Source: Pseudoalteromonas luteoviolacea NCIMB 1944
GTDB lineage: Bacteria > Pseudomonadota > Gammaproteobacteria > Enterobacterales > Alteromonadaceae
Length of the DNA: 64,000 nucleotides
Direction: 5' to 3'
NCBI RefSeq assembly: GCF_001625565.1
Contig: NZ_AUXS01000075.1
Coordinates: 1 to 64,000 of the forward strand
Positions within the stretch are counted from its first letter, which is position 1. The number at the start of each line of letters is the position of its first letter. The notes beneath the pieces were generated by a model. The model saw only the letters and a program-made list of their open reading frames with translations, was not told where the DNA came from and did no database searches. The translations under genes and the position numbers were made by a program. Positions 1-9,385 of the stretch are shown here, piece by piece.

Positions 1-144
1 GAACTAGAAGCAGAGCCAGAGCTAGAAGCAGAACCAGAGCTAGAAGCTGAACCAGAACTAGAAGCTGAACCAGAACTCGAAGCAGAGCCAGAACTAGAAG
101 CAGAGCCAGAACTAGAAGCAGAGCCAGAGCTGGAAATCGAGCCG
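1..144 (+). repeat. 18-bp in-frame tandem repeat within fimV
   Basis: Seven consecutive 18-base units each encode ELEAEP, with synonymous changes between copies. An eighth diverged unit (127-144) encodes ELEIEP. The array may extend upstream of the window. It adds a low-complexity acidic, proline-spaced linker and is a candidate for copy-number variation. Confidence 0.95.
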
Positions 145-1533
145 CACGAGCTTTTACAAGACATCGAAAGCACTGAACCACAAAATGTCGATGATATGTT
201 GGATGCATTGGAGGCTGAAGAGGAGCTTGCTTCTCTCGATGACGAGCTGATGGCTGAAGATGTTGAGATCGACTTAGGTGATGATCCTCTTGGTGATGAG
301 GTAGATTTGCTTGCGGAGGAGTCTCTTCCAGAAGAAGACTTTGTTACACCAAGTGCGCAGCTAGAAAGTTACCCCGAGCTTGAATTAGAAGAGGTTGATG
401 AGCCTGAAATTTCATTGGATGATGAGCCTCAATCAGAGGGCATGAGTGAAACTGAGCGCCAATTAGCTCAGAGCTTAGATAGCCAACGCGATTTAAATGC
501 AGACATTGAAGGCGATTTAGAAGAGTCATTTGGTGATGAATTAGATGATTTATTCGATGATTTTGATGAAGCACCAAATGCTATCTCTGAGAGTAATATT
601 AGTGATGATGTGACACAGCCTCCTTTTATGGAGACTGAAGAGAGTGAGCTACCTTCAGAAGTTGAAGATGAGCTGGGCGACTTGGGCATTGATTTAGATA
701 CGCCATTTGATGAAGATGCTGCGCTGGCTGCTATGGATGAGGAATTACCGAGTAGCGAAGCCCCTCAAAATACAGAGCTTCCGATATCTGAACAAGAGTT
801 GGAAATCGATCTCGATACGCCTTTTGATGAGTCTGCTGCATTGGCCTCTTTAGAGGCTGAAAGCTCAGAAACGTATTCGTCGAATGAAAATGATGAAATA
901 GCAACCTCAGAATTGGCAGTCGATCAAGAAACCAGTATTGACCCAGAAGCATTTTTAGCGGAGTTAGAAGAGGTTGCAGAGGCGGGCAGCGATGAGCAAG
1001 AAAGTTCAATAGATATCGATGAAAGTGCCATCGAAGATGAATTTATGGCAGATTTAGAAGGTACGGATTTTGATGCTTTATTGGATGAATATGCTGAGCC
1101 AGAAGAGCTGACAGGAAACGTACAAGAACCTGAATTGGAAGTCGACTTCGATGCATTGTTAAGTGAAGACCTAGATGAACAGTTCGAGATTGAAGATGAT
1201 TTAGAGCAGAGTCATGAAGAATCAATGCCGGAAGACTTTGTGGAAATTGAAGACTTGATTGCACAAAGCGATGATGTTCTTACCACAGAGGAGCCTTACC
1301 AAGAGCCAAATATGGATGTCGGTCTTGATGACTTCGAAGATTTGCTAGCAGGAGATAACCCTAAGGATGTTGATTTAGAAGAAGATGGTTTCTCAGCAAA
1401 ACTAGATTTGGCACGGGCGTATCTGGAAATAGAAGACTTTGACTCGGCAGTTTCAGCCTTGGAGGAAGTCATGGAAAATGGCCCTGAATCGGTACAAGCT
1501 GAAGCCCGGTTGCTAAAAGAGCAAATAAAATAG
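1..1533 (+). CDS. fimV: FimV, polar/pilus-assembly hub protein, C-terminal part (5' end outside window)
   Basis: The reading frame is open from the first base, so the gene starts upstream of the window. FimV is an inner-membrane and periplasmic protein that organises type IV pili and cell-pole functions. The visible 510 residues are extremely acidic. They begin with hexapeptide ELEAEP repeats, then contain two copies of a DLDTPFDE-x-AALA motif (about bases 700-845). They end in a TPR-like segment (LDLARAYLEIEDFDSA) that matches the conserved FimV C-terminal domain. The N-terminal LysM/transmembrane part is not in the window. Position just before truA is the usual gammaproteobacterial order. 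A hairpin terminator follows the stop codon. Confidence 0.9.
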   Translation, partial: ELEAEPELEAEPELEAEPELEAEPELEAEPELEAEPELEAEPELEIEPHELLQDIESTEPQNVDDMLDALEAEEELASLDDELMAEDVEIDLGDDPLGDEVDLLAEESLPEEDFVTPSAQLESYPELELEEVDEPEISLDDEPQSEGMSETERQLAQSLDSQRDLNADIEGDLEESFGDELDDLFDDFDEAPNAISESNISDDVTQPPFMETEESELPSEVEDELGDLGIDLDTPFDEDAALAAMDEELPSSEAPQNTELPISEQELEIDLDTPFDESAALASLEAESSETYSSNENDEIATSELAVDQETSIDPEAFLAELEEVAEAGSDEQESSIDIDESAIEDEFMADLEGTDFDALLDEYAEPEELTGNVQEPELEVDFDALLSEDLDEQFEIEDDLEQSHEESMPEDFVEIEDLIAQSDDVLTTEEPYQEPNMDVGLDDFEDLLAGDNPKDVDLEEDGFSAKLDLARAYLEIEDFDSAVSALEEVMENGPESVQAEARLLKEQIK

Positions 1534-1548
1534 TGTGGGATAATTAAC

Positions 1549-1580
1549 AAAGGGGGCGATATCGCCCCCTTTGCTTTTCT
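1549..1580 (+). terminator. Rho-independent terminator after fimV
   Basis: A perfect inverted repeat, AAAGGGGGCGAT/ATCGCCCCCTTT (1549-1572), is followed by a T-rich stretch. It lies 16 bases after the fimV stop. Confidence 0.85.
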
Positions 1581-1638
1581 TCCCTTTGCCAATAGCATAA
1601 AATGCCCGACTATAATTTAGTGAAGAGTTTGCAAGTGT

Positions 1639-2439
1639 ATGCGTGTAGTACTAGGTATCGAGTATAACGGTGGCAACTACTCAGGTTGGCAACGTCAAAG
1701 TCATGTAAGTAGTGTCCAAGAAGAAATTGAAACAGCGCTTTCGCGGATCTGTAACCACCCCGTCGAAATTGTGTGCGCAGGTCGAACTGATGCCGGTGTG
1801 CATGCGACTGGGCAATTAGTACATTTTGATACCGATGCCGAGCGCGAAATGAGTGCATTTACACTTGGTATGAACTCGCAATTACCGGACGACATTGCGG
1901 TACGATTTGCCCAACAGGTTGATGATGAATTTCATGCTCGCTTTAGTGCCACAGCAAGGCGCTATCGTTATGTGATATATAACCATACTTATCGCCCTGG
2001 CATTTTAAGAAATGGAGTAACGCACTTTCACTACCCTTTAGATGTTGAAAGAATGCAGGCTGCATGTCCACATATGCTCGGTGAACAAGACTTTACTTCT
2101 TTCAGAGCCGTGCATTGCCAGTCTAATACACCGTTTCGAAATATTCACCACCTTCAGGTCAACAGGTTTGGTGACTATGTCGTAATAGACATCAAAGCGA
2201 ATGCATTTTTGCACCATATGGTTAGAAATATCACAGGGTGCTTACTAGATATTGGAATTGGTGATCAGTCTCCAGAGTGGATGGCTGAATTGTTGGCGGT
2301 AAAGGATAGAACACAGGCTAGTGCAACAGCAAAACCTAATGGCCTATACCTAGTAGATGTTGATTACCCAGAAAAGTGGGGGATCCCGAAAATGTCTGTG
2401 GGTCCGCTATTTTTGCCGGAAGTCGAGATTAAACAATAA
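1639..2439 (+). CDS. truA: tRNA pseudouridine(38-40) synthase TruA
   Basis: A 266-residue protein of normal TruA length. It converts uridines 38-40 of the tRNA anticodon stem-loop to pseudouridine in the cytoplasm. The catalytic motif CAGRTDAGVHATGQ is intact, with the nucleophile at D51, and the N-terminal IEYNGGNYSGWQRQ segment is typical. The ATG at 1639 is chosen because it gives the conserved N-terminus; a GAAGAG sequence lies about 11 bases upstream. It sits between fimV and accD, as in many gammaproteobacteria. No anomaly is seen. Confidence 0.96.
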   Translation: MRVVLGIEYNGGNYSGWQRQSHVSSVQEEIETALSRICNHPVEIVCAGRTDAGVHATGQLVHFDTDAEREMSAFTLGMNSQLPDDIAVRFAQQVDDEFHARFSATARRYRYVIYNHTYRPGILRNGVTHFHYPLDVERMQAACPHMLGEQDFTSFRAVHCQSNTPFRNIHHLQVNRFGDYVVIDIKANAFLHHMVRNITGCLLDIGIGDQSPEWMAELLAVKDRTQASATAKPNGLYLVDVDYPEKWGIPKMSVGPLFLPEVEIKQ

Positions 2440-2610
2440 AAATTACAGAGAAGCTGGTAGCCATGCATAAGCTATTTAATTTTAGCAAGTAGCTGTCTAT
2501 GTTGTGTGCATTAAAATATCAGTTCCTCATACGTCTATTACTTGTTAAGACTACTAAGACCAGTTTTTTATACCGCTGTTGCCTTAAACATGTTTTAATT
2601 GGGAAAATCT

Positions 2611-2626
2611 GTCTGTGTGCACAGAC
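2611..2626. promoter_or_regulatory. Perfect inverted repeat upstream of accD
   Basis: GTCTGTG-TG-CACAGAC is a perfect 7+7 inverted repeat 33 bases before the accD start. It could be a repressor operator or a leader hairpin. The regulator is not identifiable from sequence. The rest of the 219-base truA-accD gap shows no convincing gene; an ORF at 2499-2687 overlaps accD and has no family features. Confidence 0.4.
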
Positions 2627-2658
2627 TAATATACAGAATAAAGACAAGAGAGTTGCCA

Positions 2659-3534
2659 ATGAGTTGGTTAGAAAAAATCTTGCCTAAAGCTGCTAAATCG
2701 GCAGGTAAGAAAGAGGTACCGGAAGGTGTCTGGGCAAAGTGTACGGCCTGTGATTCAATCTTATATAAAGCTGAACTAGAAAAGTCGCTATATGTATGTC
2801 CTAAGTGTGATCATCATATGCGAATTTCAGCTCGTGAGCGCCTAACACGTTTCCTGGATGATGGTGAACTAGTTGAATTAGGCACACAATTTGAGCCTCA
2901 AGATGTTCTCAAGTTTAAAGACTCTAAAAAGTACTCAGATCGTATCACCGCAGCACAAAAGGTCAGTGGTGAAAAAGATGCTCTGATCGCGATGAAAGGT
3001 CGCTTGAAAGGCATGCCAGTTGCTGCTGTTGCATTTGAATTCTCATTCATGGGCGGTTCTATGGCGTCTGTTGTAGGTGCGCGTTTTGTAGCAGCCGTCA
3101 ATGAGTGTCTTGAGCATAATATGCCATTAATTTGTTTCTCTGCATCAGGCGGTGCACGAATGCAAGAAGCGTTATTCTCACTAATGCAAATGGCTAAAAC
3201 CAGTGCTGCACTTGCAAAAATGAGCGAGCAGGGCCTACCGTTTATCTCTGTGTTAACTAACCCAACGATGGGTGGTGTATCAGCTTCATTAGCAATGCTT
3301 GGTGACATCAACGTGGGTGAACCAAAAGCATTGATCGGTTTTGCTGGCCCTCGTGTTATCGAGCAAACAGTACGTGAAACCTTACCTGAAGGGTTCCAGC
3401 GCAGTGAGTTTTTACTAGAGCACGGTGCTATTGATGTGATTATTGACCGTCGTGAAATGCGTGACTCTCTAGCACGTATGATTTCTAAGTTTATGGACTT
3501 GCCTTCTACAGAACAAGAGCATAGAGTAGCGTAA
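2659..3534 (+). CDS. accD: Acetyl-CoA carboxylase carboxyltransferase subunit beta
   Basis: AccD pairs with AccA to transfer the carboxyl group from biotin carboxyl carrier protein to acetyl-CoA, the first step of fatty-acid synthesis. The 291-residue protein has the N-terminal zinc ribbon (C28, C31, C47, C50) followed by the crotonase-like carboxyltransferase domain with SGGARMQEA. The ATG at 2659 (MSWLEKIL) is preferred over an upstream in-frame ATG at 2599 because it gives the conserved AccD N-terminus and follows a GAGAG ribosome-binding sequence. folC follows 22 bases downstream, the classical accD-folC pair. Confidence 0.97.
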   Translation: MSWLEKILPKAAKSAGKKEVPEGVWAKCTACDSILYKAELEKSLYVCPKCDHHMRISARERLTRFLDDGELVELGTQFEPQDVLKFKDSKKYSDRITAAQKVSGEKDALIAMKGRLKGMPVAAVAFEFSFMGGSMASVVGARFVAAVNECLEHNMPLICFSASGGARMQEALFSLMQMAKTSAALAKMSEQGLPFISVLTNPTMGGVSASLAMLGDINVGEPKALIGFAGPRVIEQTVRETLPEGFQRSEFLLEHGAIDVIIDRREMRDSLARMISKFMDLPSTEQEHRVA

Positions 3535-3556
3535 ATTTTTCGAAATTGAGCTAGCT

Positions 3557-4825
3557 ATGTCACACATCAAACCTAGCCAATCATCGAGTTTAGATGATTG
3601 GCTTTGTTATTTAGAGCAACTACACCCTGCCAACATTGAGATGGGGTTAGAACGTGTTGCTCAAGTCGCCAATAATATTCACTTACTCGACACACCCAGT
3701 AAAATCATCTTGATAGGTGGAACCAACGGCAAAGGCACAACCGCGCGCTGTATGGAAGCGATGCTGTTAGCTCAAGGCTACTCGGTTGGTACATATGCAT
3801 CTCCTCATCTTATTCGTTATAACGAGCGAGTTCGTATCAATGGCCAAGAATTAGAGGACCAAGATCACGTTGACGCTTTCTATCAGCTAGAGCAGGGTAG
3901 AGGCGAGACGCAGTTGACGTACTTTGAATATGGTACATTAGGCGCGCTTGCACTTTTTAAGCGCTACGAAGTGGACTATGTGTTACTTGAAGTCGGTCTG
4001 GGCGGTCGATACGACGCAACCAATATTGTCACTCCGTATGCTAGTATTATCACGACGATAGATCTTGATCATAAAGAGTACTTGGGCGATACACGCGAAC
4101 TGGTTGGCTATGATAAAGCCGGTATTTTCAGAACCAACACACCTGCAATTGTGGGCGATTTGAATATTCCCCATACAGTGACGGATTACGGTTTAGAAAT
4201 TGAGGCTGAAATGGTTTTATCCAAGCGCGATTTCTATTTTACTCCTCTTGAAAGAGGCCTGCGTTGGCAGTATCTAGATTATGATTTTACGCTTTCTCAA
4301 CCTGCAATCCCTGCACAAAATGTTGCCACTGCTCTGACTGCCTTAGCACACTTGAATTTATTACCTGCTGAGCAAAAGGTACGTGATGTACTGGACAGTT
4401 TGCAAGTGGAAGGCCGTTTTCAGAAATTAAGTACCACGCCTTTGGTATACACCGATGTCGCGCACAACCCTGAATCTGCACGTTATTTACGTTCAAAGCT
4501 GCTTAACCTCAAAAATCAGGGCTTTAAAATTAACGCCTTAGTCGCTATGCTTGCTGATAAAGACAAAGCCGCGGTGATCGATGAACTAGGTGATGCCGTC
4601 GATAATTGGACATGTGCAGCCCTCAGTGGACCTCGTGCAGAAAGCGCAGAAAATATGCGCCAGGCATTGGTTAATACGCAACAAGAAGAGATCCATGCGT
4701 TTGAAAGTGTCTGTGAGGCACTAGATGCAATGCTTCCTGCGCAAGATAACATCTCAGCGCTGATTATTTTTGGCTCGTTCTTTACCGTTGCAGACGCAAT
4801 ACAGTATTGGAAAAATAGAGAGTAA
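3557..4825 (+). CDS. folC: Bifunctional dihydrofolate synthase / folylpolyglutamate synthase
   Basis: FolC adds glutamate to dihydropteroate and then extends the polyglutamate tail of folates in an ATP-dependent, Mur-ligase-like reaction. The 422-residue length is normal. The P-loop GGTNGKGTT spans residues 54-62, and the central HKEYLGDT segment and the C-terminal Mur-ligase domain are present. It is in the accD-folC-dedD-cvpA-purF cluster, with only three bases to dedD, so co-transcription is likely. Confidence 0.96.
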   Translation: MSHIKPSQSSSLDDWLCYLEQLHPANIEMGLERVAQVANNIHLLDTPSKIILIGGTNGKGTTARCMEAMLLAQGYSVGTYASPHLIRYNERVRINGQELEDQDHVDAFYQLEQGRGETQLTYFEYGTLGALALFKRYEVDYVLLEVGLGGRYDATNIVTPYASIITTIDLDHKEYLGDTRELVGYDKAGIFRTNTPAIVGDLNIPHTVTDYGLEIEAEMVLSKRDFYFTPLERGLRWQYLDYDFTLSQPAIPAQNVATALTALAHLNLLPAEQKVRDVLDSLQVEGRFQKLSTTPLVYTDVAHNPESARYLRSKLLNLKNQGFKINALVAMLADKDKAAVIDELGDAVDNWTCAALSGPRAESAENMRQALVNTQQEEIHAFESVCEALDAMLPAQDNISALIIFGSFFTVADAIQYWKNRE

Positions 4826-4828
4826 AAC

Positions 4829-5557
4829 GTGAACTCAGGATTTGTAAACCGCCTTGTAGGCACCAGCATCATAGTTATTGCTGCGATCGTTTTTATTCCA
4901 AATATTTTGGACGGCGAAAAAGTGCATTATAAAGAAGGGTTTCAACAAATTCCTGAGCGTCCAGAATTCAAATCTATTGATCTGCAAAAGCCTATTGACG
5001 CACGAGCTCAGATGGCTCCTGAGCCAAAAGCTGAAGTTGTTGAAGAGATCACCGCAGATGATGTCGACACACAACTGCCTGTCGACAGCACTGCTGACTC
5101 AGAATCAGAAGATAGTGCATTAGAAAGTCAGACTGTTGCGCAGTTAAAAGAGACTGATTCAAATGCTGAGGCTAAACCAAGTGGTATTGAGCAATCACCC
5201 ACACCAAAAGCTGAGCAGCCAATTACTGAACAAGTGAGCAAGCCAAAGCAAGTAGTCACAGCGCAGACAAAAGAGCCAAAACTGGCACGAACTGAAGATT
5301 CTAATTTTTCAAAAATGGCCTATGTGATTCAATTAGGTAGTTTTTCACATAAAGCTAATGTGGATGCACTGATCGCTAAACTGAAACTAAATGGTTTTAA
5401 AACTTTTACGCGCCCTGTCAAAACGCCTAATGGTACCCTGACCAAGGTGTTTGTCGGACCAGATTTAAATAAGCAAAAACTTGAAGCTAAGTTACCAGAA
5501 CTAAAGAAGTTAACCAAGCTTAATGGTAGGCTTACCCAGTTCAAGGTTGCAAATTGA
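4829..5557 (+). CDS. dedD: DedD, SPOR-domain cell-division protein
   Basis: A 242-residue protein with one N-terminal membrane segment (about residues 7-25). An acidic, Glu/Pro/Ala-rich periplasmic linker follows, then a C-terminal SPOR domain (about 163-240, YVIQLGSFSHKANV) that binds denuded septal peptidoglycan. DedD supports septal constriction. The start is a GTG three bases after folC; no ATG gives the membrane segment. Position before cvpA and purF matches E. coli. The linker is weakly conserved in the family, so the name rests on topology, the SPOR domain and context. Confidence 0.9.
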   Translation: MNSGFVNRLVGTSIIVIAAIVFIPNILDGEKVHYKEGFQQIPERPEFKSIDLQKPIDARAQMAPEPKAEVVEEITADDVDTQLPVDSTADSESEDSALESQTVAQLKETDSNAEAKPSGIEQSPTPKAEQPITEQVSKPKQVVTAQTKEPKLARTEDSNFSKMAYVIQLGSFSHKANVDALIAKLKLNGFKTFTRPVKTPNGTLTKVFVGPDLNKQKLEAKLPELKKLTKLNGRLTQFKVAN

Positions 5558-5618
5558 TCTGGCAATTCTAGGGCGTGTCTTATAAAATGCGCCCAAAATT
5601 AACGACTTGTTGGTTATT

Positions 5619-6113
5619 ATGATTTGGGTTGATTACGCCATATTTACAGTTGTCGGTATTTCTACCTTTTTTGGCCTAATACGCGGCTTTGTAAAAGAAG
5701 CTATGTCCCTTGTAGTTTGGGTTGGCGCATTCTTTATATCCAGTCTATTTTATCAATATCTATCCACTTTCCTTACCTTTGTTTCAGAACCCCTTTTGAG
5801 AAACGCAGCAGCAATAGCCATACTATTTGTCGCAACGCTGGTATTAGGTGGATTGGTTAATTTTATATTGGGCGAGCTGGTACAGCGTACCGGATTGTCT
5901 GGCACAGATCGTATTGTTGGCATCTTATTTGGTGCGATGCGTGGCGTGCTAGTGGTCAGCGCCCTGTTGTTTTTTCTCGATGCTTTCACTAAAGCCCCAG
6001 ATACAGATTGGTGGAAGTCATCGGTAGTAATCCCTGAATTTGGATTTGTTATTGAATGGTTTTTTTCATATTTGGAAAATAATTCGAGCTTTTTAAATTC
6101 AGCAAACCGTTAA
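5619..6113 (+). CDS. cvpA: CvpA family inner-membrane protein
   Basis: A 164-residue protein with four predicted membrane segments, closely resembling E. coli CvpA throughout (MIWVDYAI start, RGFVKEA, LSGTDRIVGILFGAMRG, ending WFFSYLENNSSFL). CvpA is needed for colicin V secretion and helps envelope homeostasis; its biochemical role is unclear. The ATG at 5619 is preferred to an upstream in-frame TTG (5607) because it gives the conserved first residues. It lies 18 bases before purF, the usual cvpA-purF pair. Confidence 0.95.
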   Translation: MIWVDYAIFTVVGISTFFGLIRGFVKEAMSLVVWVGAFFISSLFYQYLSTFLTFVSEPLLRNAAAIAILFVATLVLGGLVNFILGELVQRTGLSGTDRIVGILFGAMRGVLVVSALLFFLDAFTKAPDTDWWKSSVVIPEFGFVIEWFFSYLENNSSFLNSANR

Positions 6114-6131
6114 TCGGCGAGGAATTTTTTA

Positions 6132-7658
6132 ATGTGTGGTATCGTTGGGATAGTCGGAACATCACCTGTTAATCAGGCATTGTATGACGGCTTAACTGTT
6201 TTGCAACACCGCGGTCAAGATGCAGCTGGCATCATTACCATTGACAACAATACGTTTAGCCTTCGCAAAGCGAACGGCTTGGTTAAGGACGTGTTCCATA
6301 CGCGTCACATGAAACGACTACAGGGCAATATTGGCATAGGTCATGTGCGCTATCCAACGGCTGGTTCTTCTAGCTCAGCAGAAGCGCAGCCTTTTTACGT
6401 AAACTCTCCTTTTGGTATTTCTTTAGCACACAATGGTAACCTAACCAATGCAGCTGAGTTGAAAGAGCGTTTATTTACCAAGGCTAGACGACATGTAAAT
6501 ACGACATCGGATTCAGAGATCCTGTTAAATATCCTTGCCTATGAGCTGGGTCGCAGCGATAAAATGAAGCTTGATGCAGACGATATGTTCACAGCTATTG
6601 CAGCTGTAAATGAGCAGAGCTCAGGTGGTTATGCAAGCATCGCGATGATCATTGGTCATGGCATGTTGGCATTTCGTGACCCACACGGTATTCGTCCGTT
6701 GGTATTCGGCAAACGTGATACTGATAATGGCACAGAGTATATGTTCGCTTCTGAAAGTGTTGCACTTGCGATAGATGGTTTCGACTTTGTACGTGATGTT
6801 GCACCAGGCGAAGCAATTTACGTGACAGAAGATGGGCAGTTCTTCTCAAAGATGTGCGCTGATAAAACAATGTTAGCACCATGTATATTTGAGTTTGTAT
6901 ATTTTGCGCGTCCAGATTCTACCATCGACAATATGTCGGTATACGCGTCACGTGTAAACATGGGTACTAAGTTAGGTGAAAAGATCCAGCGCGAATGGGC
7001 GGATAAAGACATCGATGTGGTTATCCCAATTCCTGAAACGTCATGTGATATTGCTCTGGAAATTGCATCCGTACTAGAGCTGCCATATCGCCAAGGTTTC
7101 GTGAAAAACCGCTATATCGGCCGTACCTTCATCATGCCAGGGCAGGAGCAGCGCAAAAAGTCTGTACGTCGAAAGTTAAATGCAATCGACCGAGAATTCG
7201 TCGGTAAGAATGTACTGCTTGTTGATGATTCGATTGTACGTGGTACAACTTCTGCGCAAATCGTAGAAATGGCCAGAGAAGCTGGGGCAAAGAATGTGTA
7301 CTTTGCATCTGCGGCGCCAGAGGTGCGTTTCCCGAATGTATATGGTATCGATATGCCATCGGCATCTGAGCTAATTGCACATGGTCGAGAGTTAGAAGAC
7401 ATCAATGCGAGCATTGGCTCTGACGGTTTGATTTACCAATCAATCGAAGATTTGATCGCAGCGGTTCGCATTGAAAACCCAGAGATCAGTCAATTTGAGA
7501 CTTCAGTATTTGATGGCCAATATATTACTGGTGATGTTGACCAAGAATACTTGAATCGTGTTGATGCGTTGAGAAATGACTCAGCTAAGTCGACGCGAGA
7601 AAAGGCAATGTCTGCAAGTCTTGAGCTACATAATCAAGAGACGGGCGAAGGCGAATAG
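6132..7658 (+). CDS. purF: Amidophosphoribosyltransferase
   Basis: PurF makes 5-phosphoribosylamine from PRPP and glutamine, the committed step of purine synthesis. The protein is 508 residues. Cys2 (MCGIVGIVG) is the glutaminase nucleophile of the N-terminal Ntn-hydrolase domain, and no propeptide is present. The C-terminal phosphoribosyltransferase domain carries the PRPP loop VLLVDDSIVRGTTS near residues 362-375. It is the last gene of the cluster and is followed by a strong terminator. No PurR-type palindrome was recognised in the short gap before the gene. Confidence 0.98.
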   Translation: MCGIVGIVGTSPVNQALYDGLTVLQHRGQDAAGIITIDNNTFSLRKANGLVKDVFHTRHMKRLQGNIGIGHVRYPTAGSSSSAEAQPFYVNSPFGISLAHNGNLTNAAELKERLFTKARRHVNTTSDSEILLNILAYELGRSDKMKLDADDMFTAIAAVNEQSSGGYASIAMIIGHGMLAFRDPHGIRPLVFGKRDTDNGTEYMFASESVALAIDGFDFVRDVAPGEAIYVTEDGQFFSKMCADKTMLAPCIFEFVYFARPDSTIDNMSVYASRVNMGTKLGEKIQREWADKDIDVVIPIPETSCDIALEIASVLELPYRQGFVKNRYIGRTFIMPGQEQRKKSVRRKLNAIDREFVGKNVLLVDDSIVRGTTSAQIVEMAREAGAKNVYFASAAPEVRFPNVYGIDMPSASELIAHGRELEDINASIGSDGLIYQSIEDLIAAVRIENPEISQFETSVFDGQYITGDVDQEYLNRVDALRNDSAKSTREKAMSASLELHNQETGEGE

Positions 7659-7684
7659 TCTTAGCGTCACACTGAAGATGTAAA

Positions 7685-7718
7685 AAAGGGCGATGGTTAA
7701 TACCATCGCCCTTTTAGT
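7685..7718 (+). terminator. Rho-independent terminator after purF
   Basis: A 12-bp perfect stem (AAAGGGCGATGG / CCATCGCCCTTT) with a TTAATA loop, followed by T residues. It separates purF from the opposite-strand gene downstream. Confidence 0.9.
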
Positions 7719-7770
7719 TTGATTTCGTTTTTAGGATAAAAGCAAAGGAAGCGTCAATCACAACGCTCCC

Positions 7771-8370
7771 CTAAGTAAATGTAGGGCTAATTATGCCATT
7801 CGTCCATAAAATCGCTGTGGCAGCCAAAATGATAACTAATAAAATAAGCCCACATGTCACCATTGAGCTTGCATAGATAAAACCGCGTTCCTCAGGTATA
7901 TGCATTAGAATTGGCACGCCTGTATAAAGCAAGTAGACAGAGTAGGCTACAGAGGCAATGCCAATACTGACCACAAACCACAGTTCAGGGTAAACGGCCG
8001 CAATAGCAGACATAAAGAGTGGTGTTGAAGTATAGGCTGCTAATTCTAATGTTTGTGTAAAGGTTGGCGCAGCACCAAAAGTCACCGCCATCCAGTGAGC
8101 TAAGTAAGCAAGTGCAAATACGCCAATGATCAGGGCAAAATACATGGCTATGGCAATCAACAAGGCACTGTCGTGTGTGAGATAAACTGCGTCACCCGCG
8201 CCTATTTTCCAGCCTAAATGGACCGAAGAAATATACCCCATGATACTTGGAATAAGCGCGATCAATATCATATGAGATAGACTAAATGTGGCATTTTCAT
8301 GATGATTGTCAATCGTTTGCCATTCCTCGATTGGGTGCGCATAGAGCCCCCACAAATGGTTTAAAATCAT
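7771..8370 (-). CDS. Yip1-family multi-pass membrane protein
   Basis: A 199-residue hydrophobic protein with about five membrane segments. The N-terminal motif (HLWGLYAHPIEEWQTI) and overall layout match bacterial Yip1/DUF1282 proteins such as E. coli YohC, whose function is unknown. It is transcribed alone on the - strand between purF and miaE, with its promoter presumably in the 200-base gap shared with miaE. Assignment is by motif and topology only. Confidence 0.75.
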   Translation of the reverse strand: MILNHLWGLYAHPIEEWQTIDNHHENATFSLSHMILIALIPSIMGYISSVHLGWKIGAGDAVYLTHDSALLIAIAMYFALIIGVFALAYLAHWMAVTFGAAPTFTQTLELAAYTSTPLFMSAIAAVYPELWFVVSIGIASVAYSVYLLYTGVPILMHIPEERGFIYASSMVTCGLILLVIILAATAILWTNGIISPTFT

Positions 8371-8572
8371 ACAAAGCCTCTCTTTATTTTTGGGTGTTTT
8401 TTACACTACTTCAATTAACATATGAAATATTGGTTAAATTTTGTCAAGAAACTCGAGTTAAATGACTTGTTTGTTTGATCCCAATTAATCAAGGTTGAGC
8501 AATTGCAGAGCGTCAAGATAGAGTGCTATGCGCGGTGTGTGTTAGAATAGGTCATTAGTTCTATAAACTTTG

Positions 8573-9379
8573 ATGATGATGTTAGACAAATACGCAGAGC
8601 TGCTTGCTCCTATATACGATTTTTTGGGCACCTGTACGCCGGATAGCTGGATTGACGAGGCTAAAAAACCAGAAAACTTGCAGCGATTACTTGTTGATCA
8701 TATGCACTGTGAATTAAAAGCGGCGCAAAGCGCGGCTTTTTTGATCCGTAAATATGCGGTCGATAATGAATCTGCAAAAACCTTGCTTGGGTGGGTGAAG
8801 CCCTATGAGGATTTTGTATATCGTAAGGTCGGTGATGGTAAATTTACAGCCAGTAAAAATGAGTTAATTGGCAGTCTGACAGCAAAACCTGAGTTTGCCT
8901 ATAATCAAGATATCCTTGAAAAAATGGTGCGTTTAATCAAAGAAGAGCTACATCATTTTGAGCAAGTTCTAGAAATTATTCAGCAAAGAGGTCTGCGTGT
9001 ACAAAGTTTAAATGCATCTCGTTATGCTGCAGGCATGATAAAACATGTGCGCACATTTGAACCCGCGGCGTTAATCGATAAACTGATCATAGGTGCCTTT
9101 ATTGAAGCGCGTTCGTGCGAACGTTTTGCTAAATTAGCACCATTTTTAGACGATGAGTTGGCCCGGTTTTATGTCTCATTGCTACGTTCAGAAGCACGCC
9201 ATTACCAAGATTATATTGAATTGGCTGAGCAAGTTGCACAGGCAACTGACCCTAAGCGCTTCGATGTTGCTGCACGCATCGCTGAATTCAAAATCATTGA
9301 AAATGCATTGATAGACTCACCGGATGAAGACTTTAAGTTTCACAGTGGCACACCGGTTAATGGCTCAGTAGCCGCATAA
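8573..9379 (+). CDS. miaE: tRNA-(ms2io6A)-hydroxylase MiaE
   Basis: MiaE is a ferritin-like non-haem diiron monooxygenase that hydroxylates the isopentenyl group of ms2i6A37 in tRNA. The 268-residue protein shows the expected helices and carboxylate/histidine ligands: HCELKAAQ, KEELHHFEQV, EARSCERF and RSEARHYQDY, i.e. paired E and ExxH motifs. Three consecutive ATG codons (8573, 8576, 8579) follow a TTG, and the true start cannot be resolved. It converges on the polysaccharide gene at 9386 with six bases between stops, marking the edge of the accessory locus. Confidence 0.93.
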   Translation: MMMLDKYAELLAPIYDFLGTCTPDSWIDEAKKPENLQRLLVDHMHCELKAAQSAAFLIRKYAVDNESAKTLLGWVKPYEDFVYRKVGDGKFTASKNELIGSLTAKPEFAYNQDILEKMVRLIKEELHHFEQVLEIIQQRGLRVQSLNASRYAAGMIKHVRTFEPAALIDKLIIGAFIEARSCERFAKLAPFLDDELARFYVSLLRSEARHYQDYIELAEQVAQATDPKRFDVAARIAEFKIIENALIDSPDEDFKFHSGTPVNGSVAA

Positions 9380-9385
9380 ATTAGG

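Noticed and set aside
1..144. CRISPR-like reading of the direct repeats at the window start
   Set aside because: Units are contiguous, in frame, 18 bases long and have no spacers; they encode the FimV linker.
2499..2687. 62-residue ORF upstream of and overlapping accD
   Set aside because: No family features, no ribosome-binding sequence, and it overlaps the well-supported accD start in another frame.
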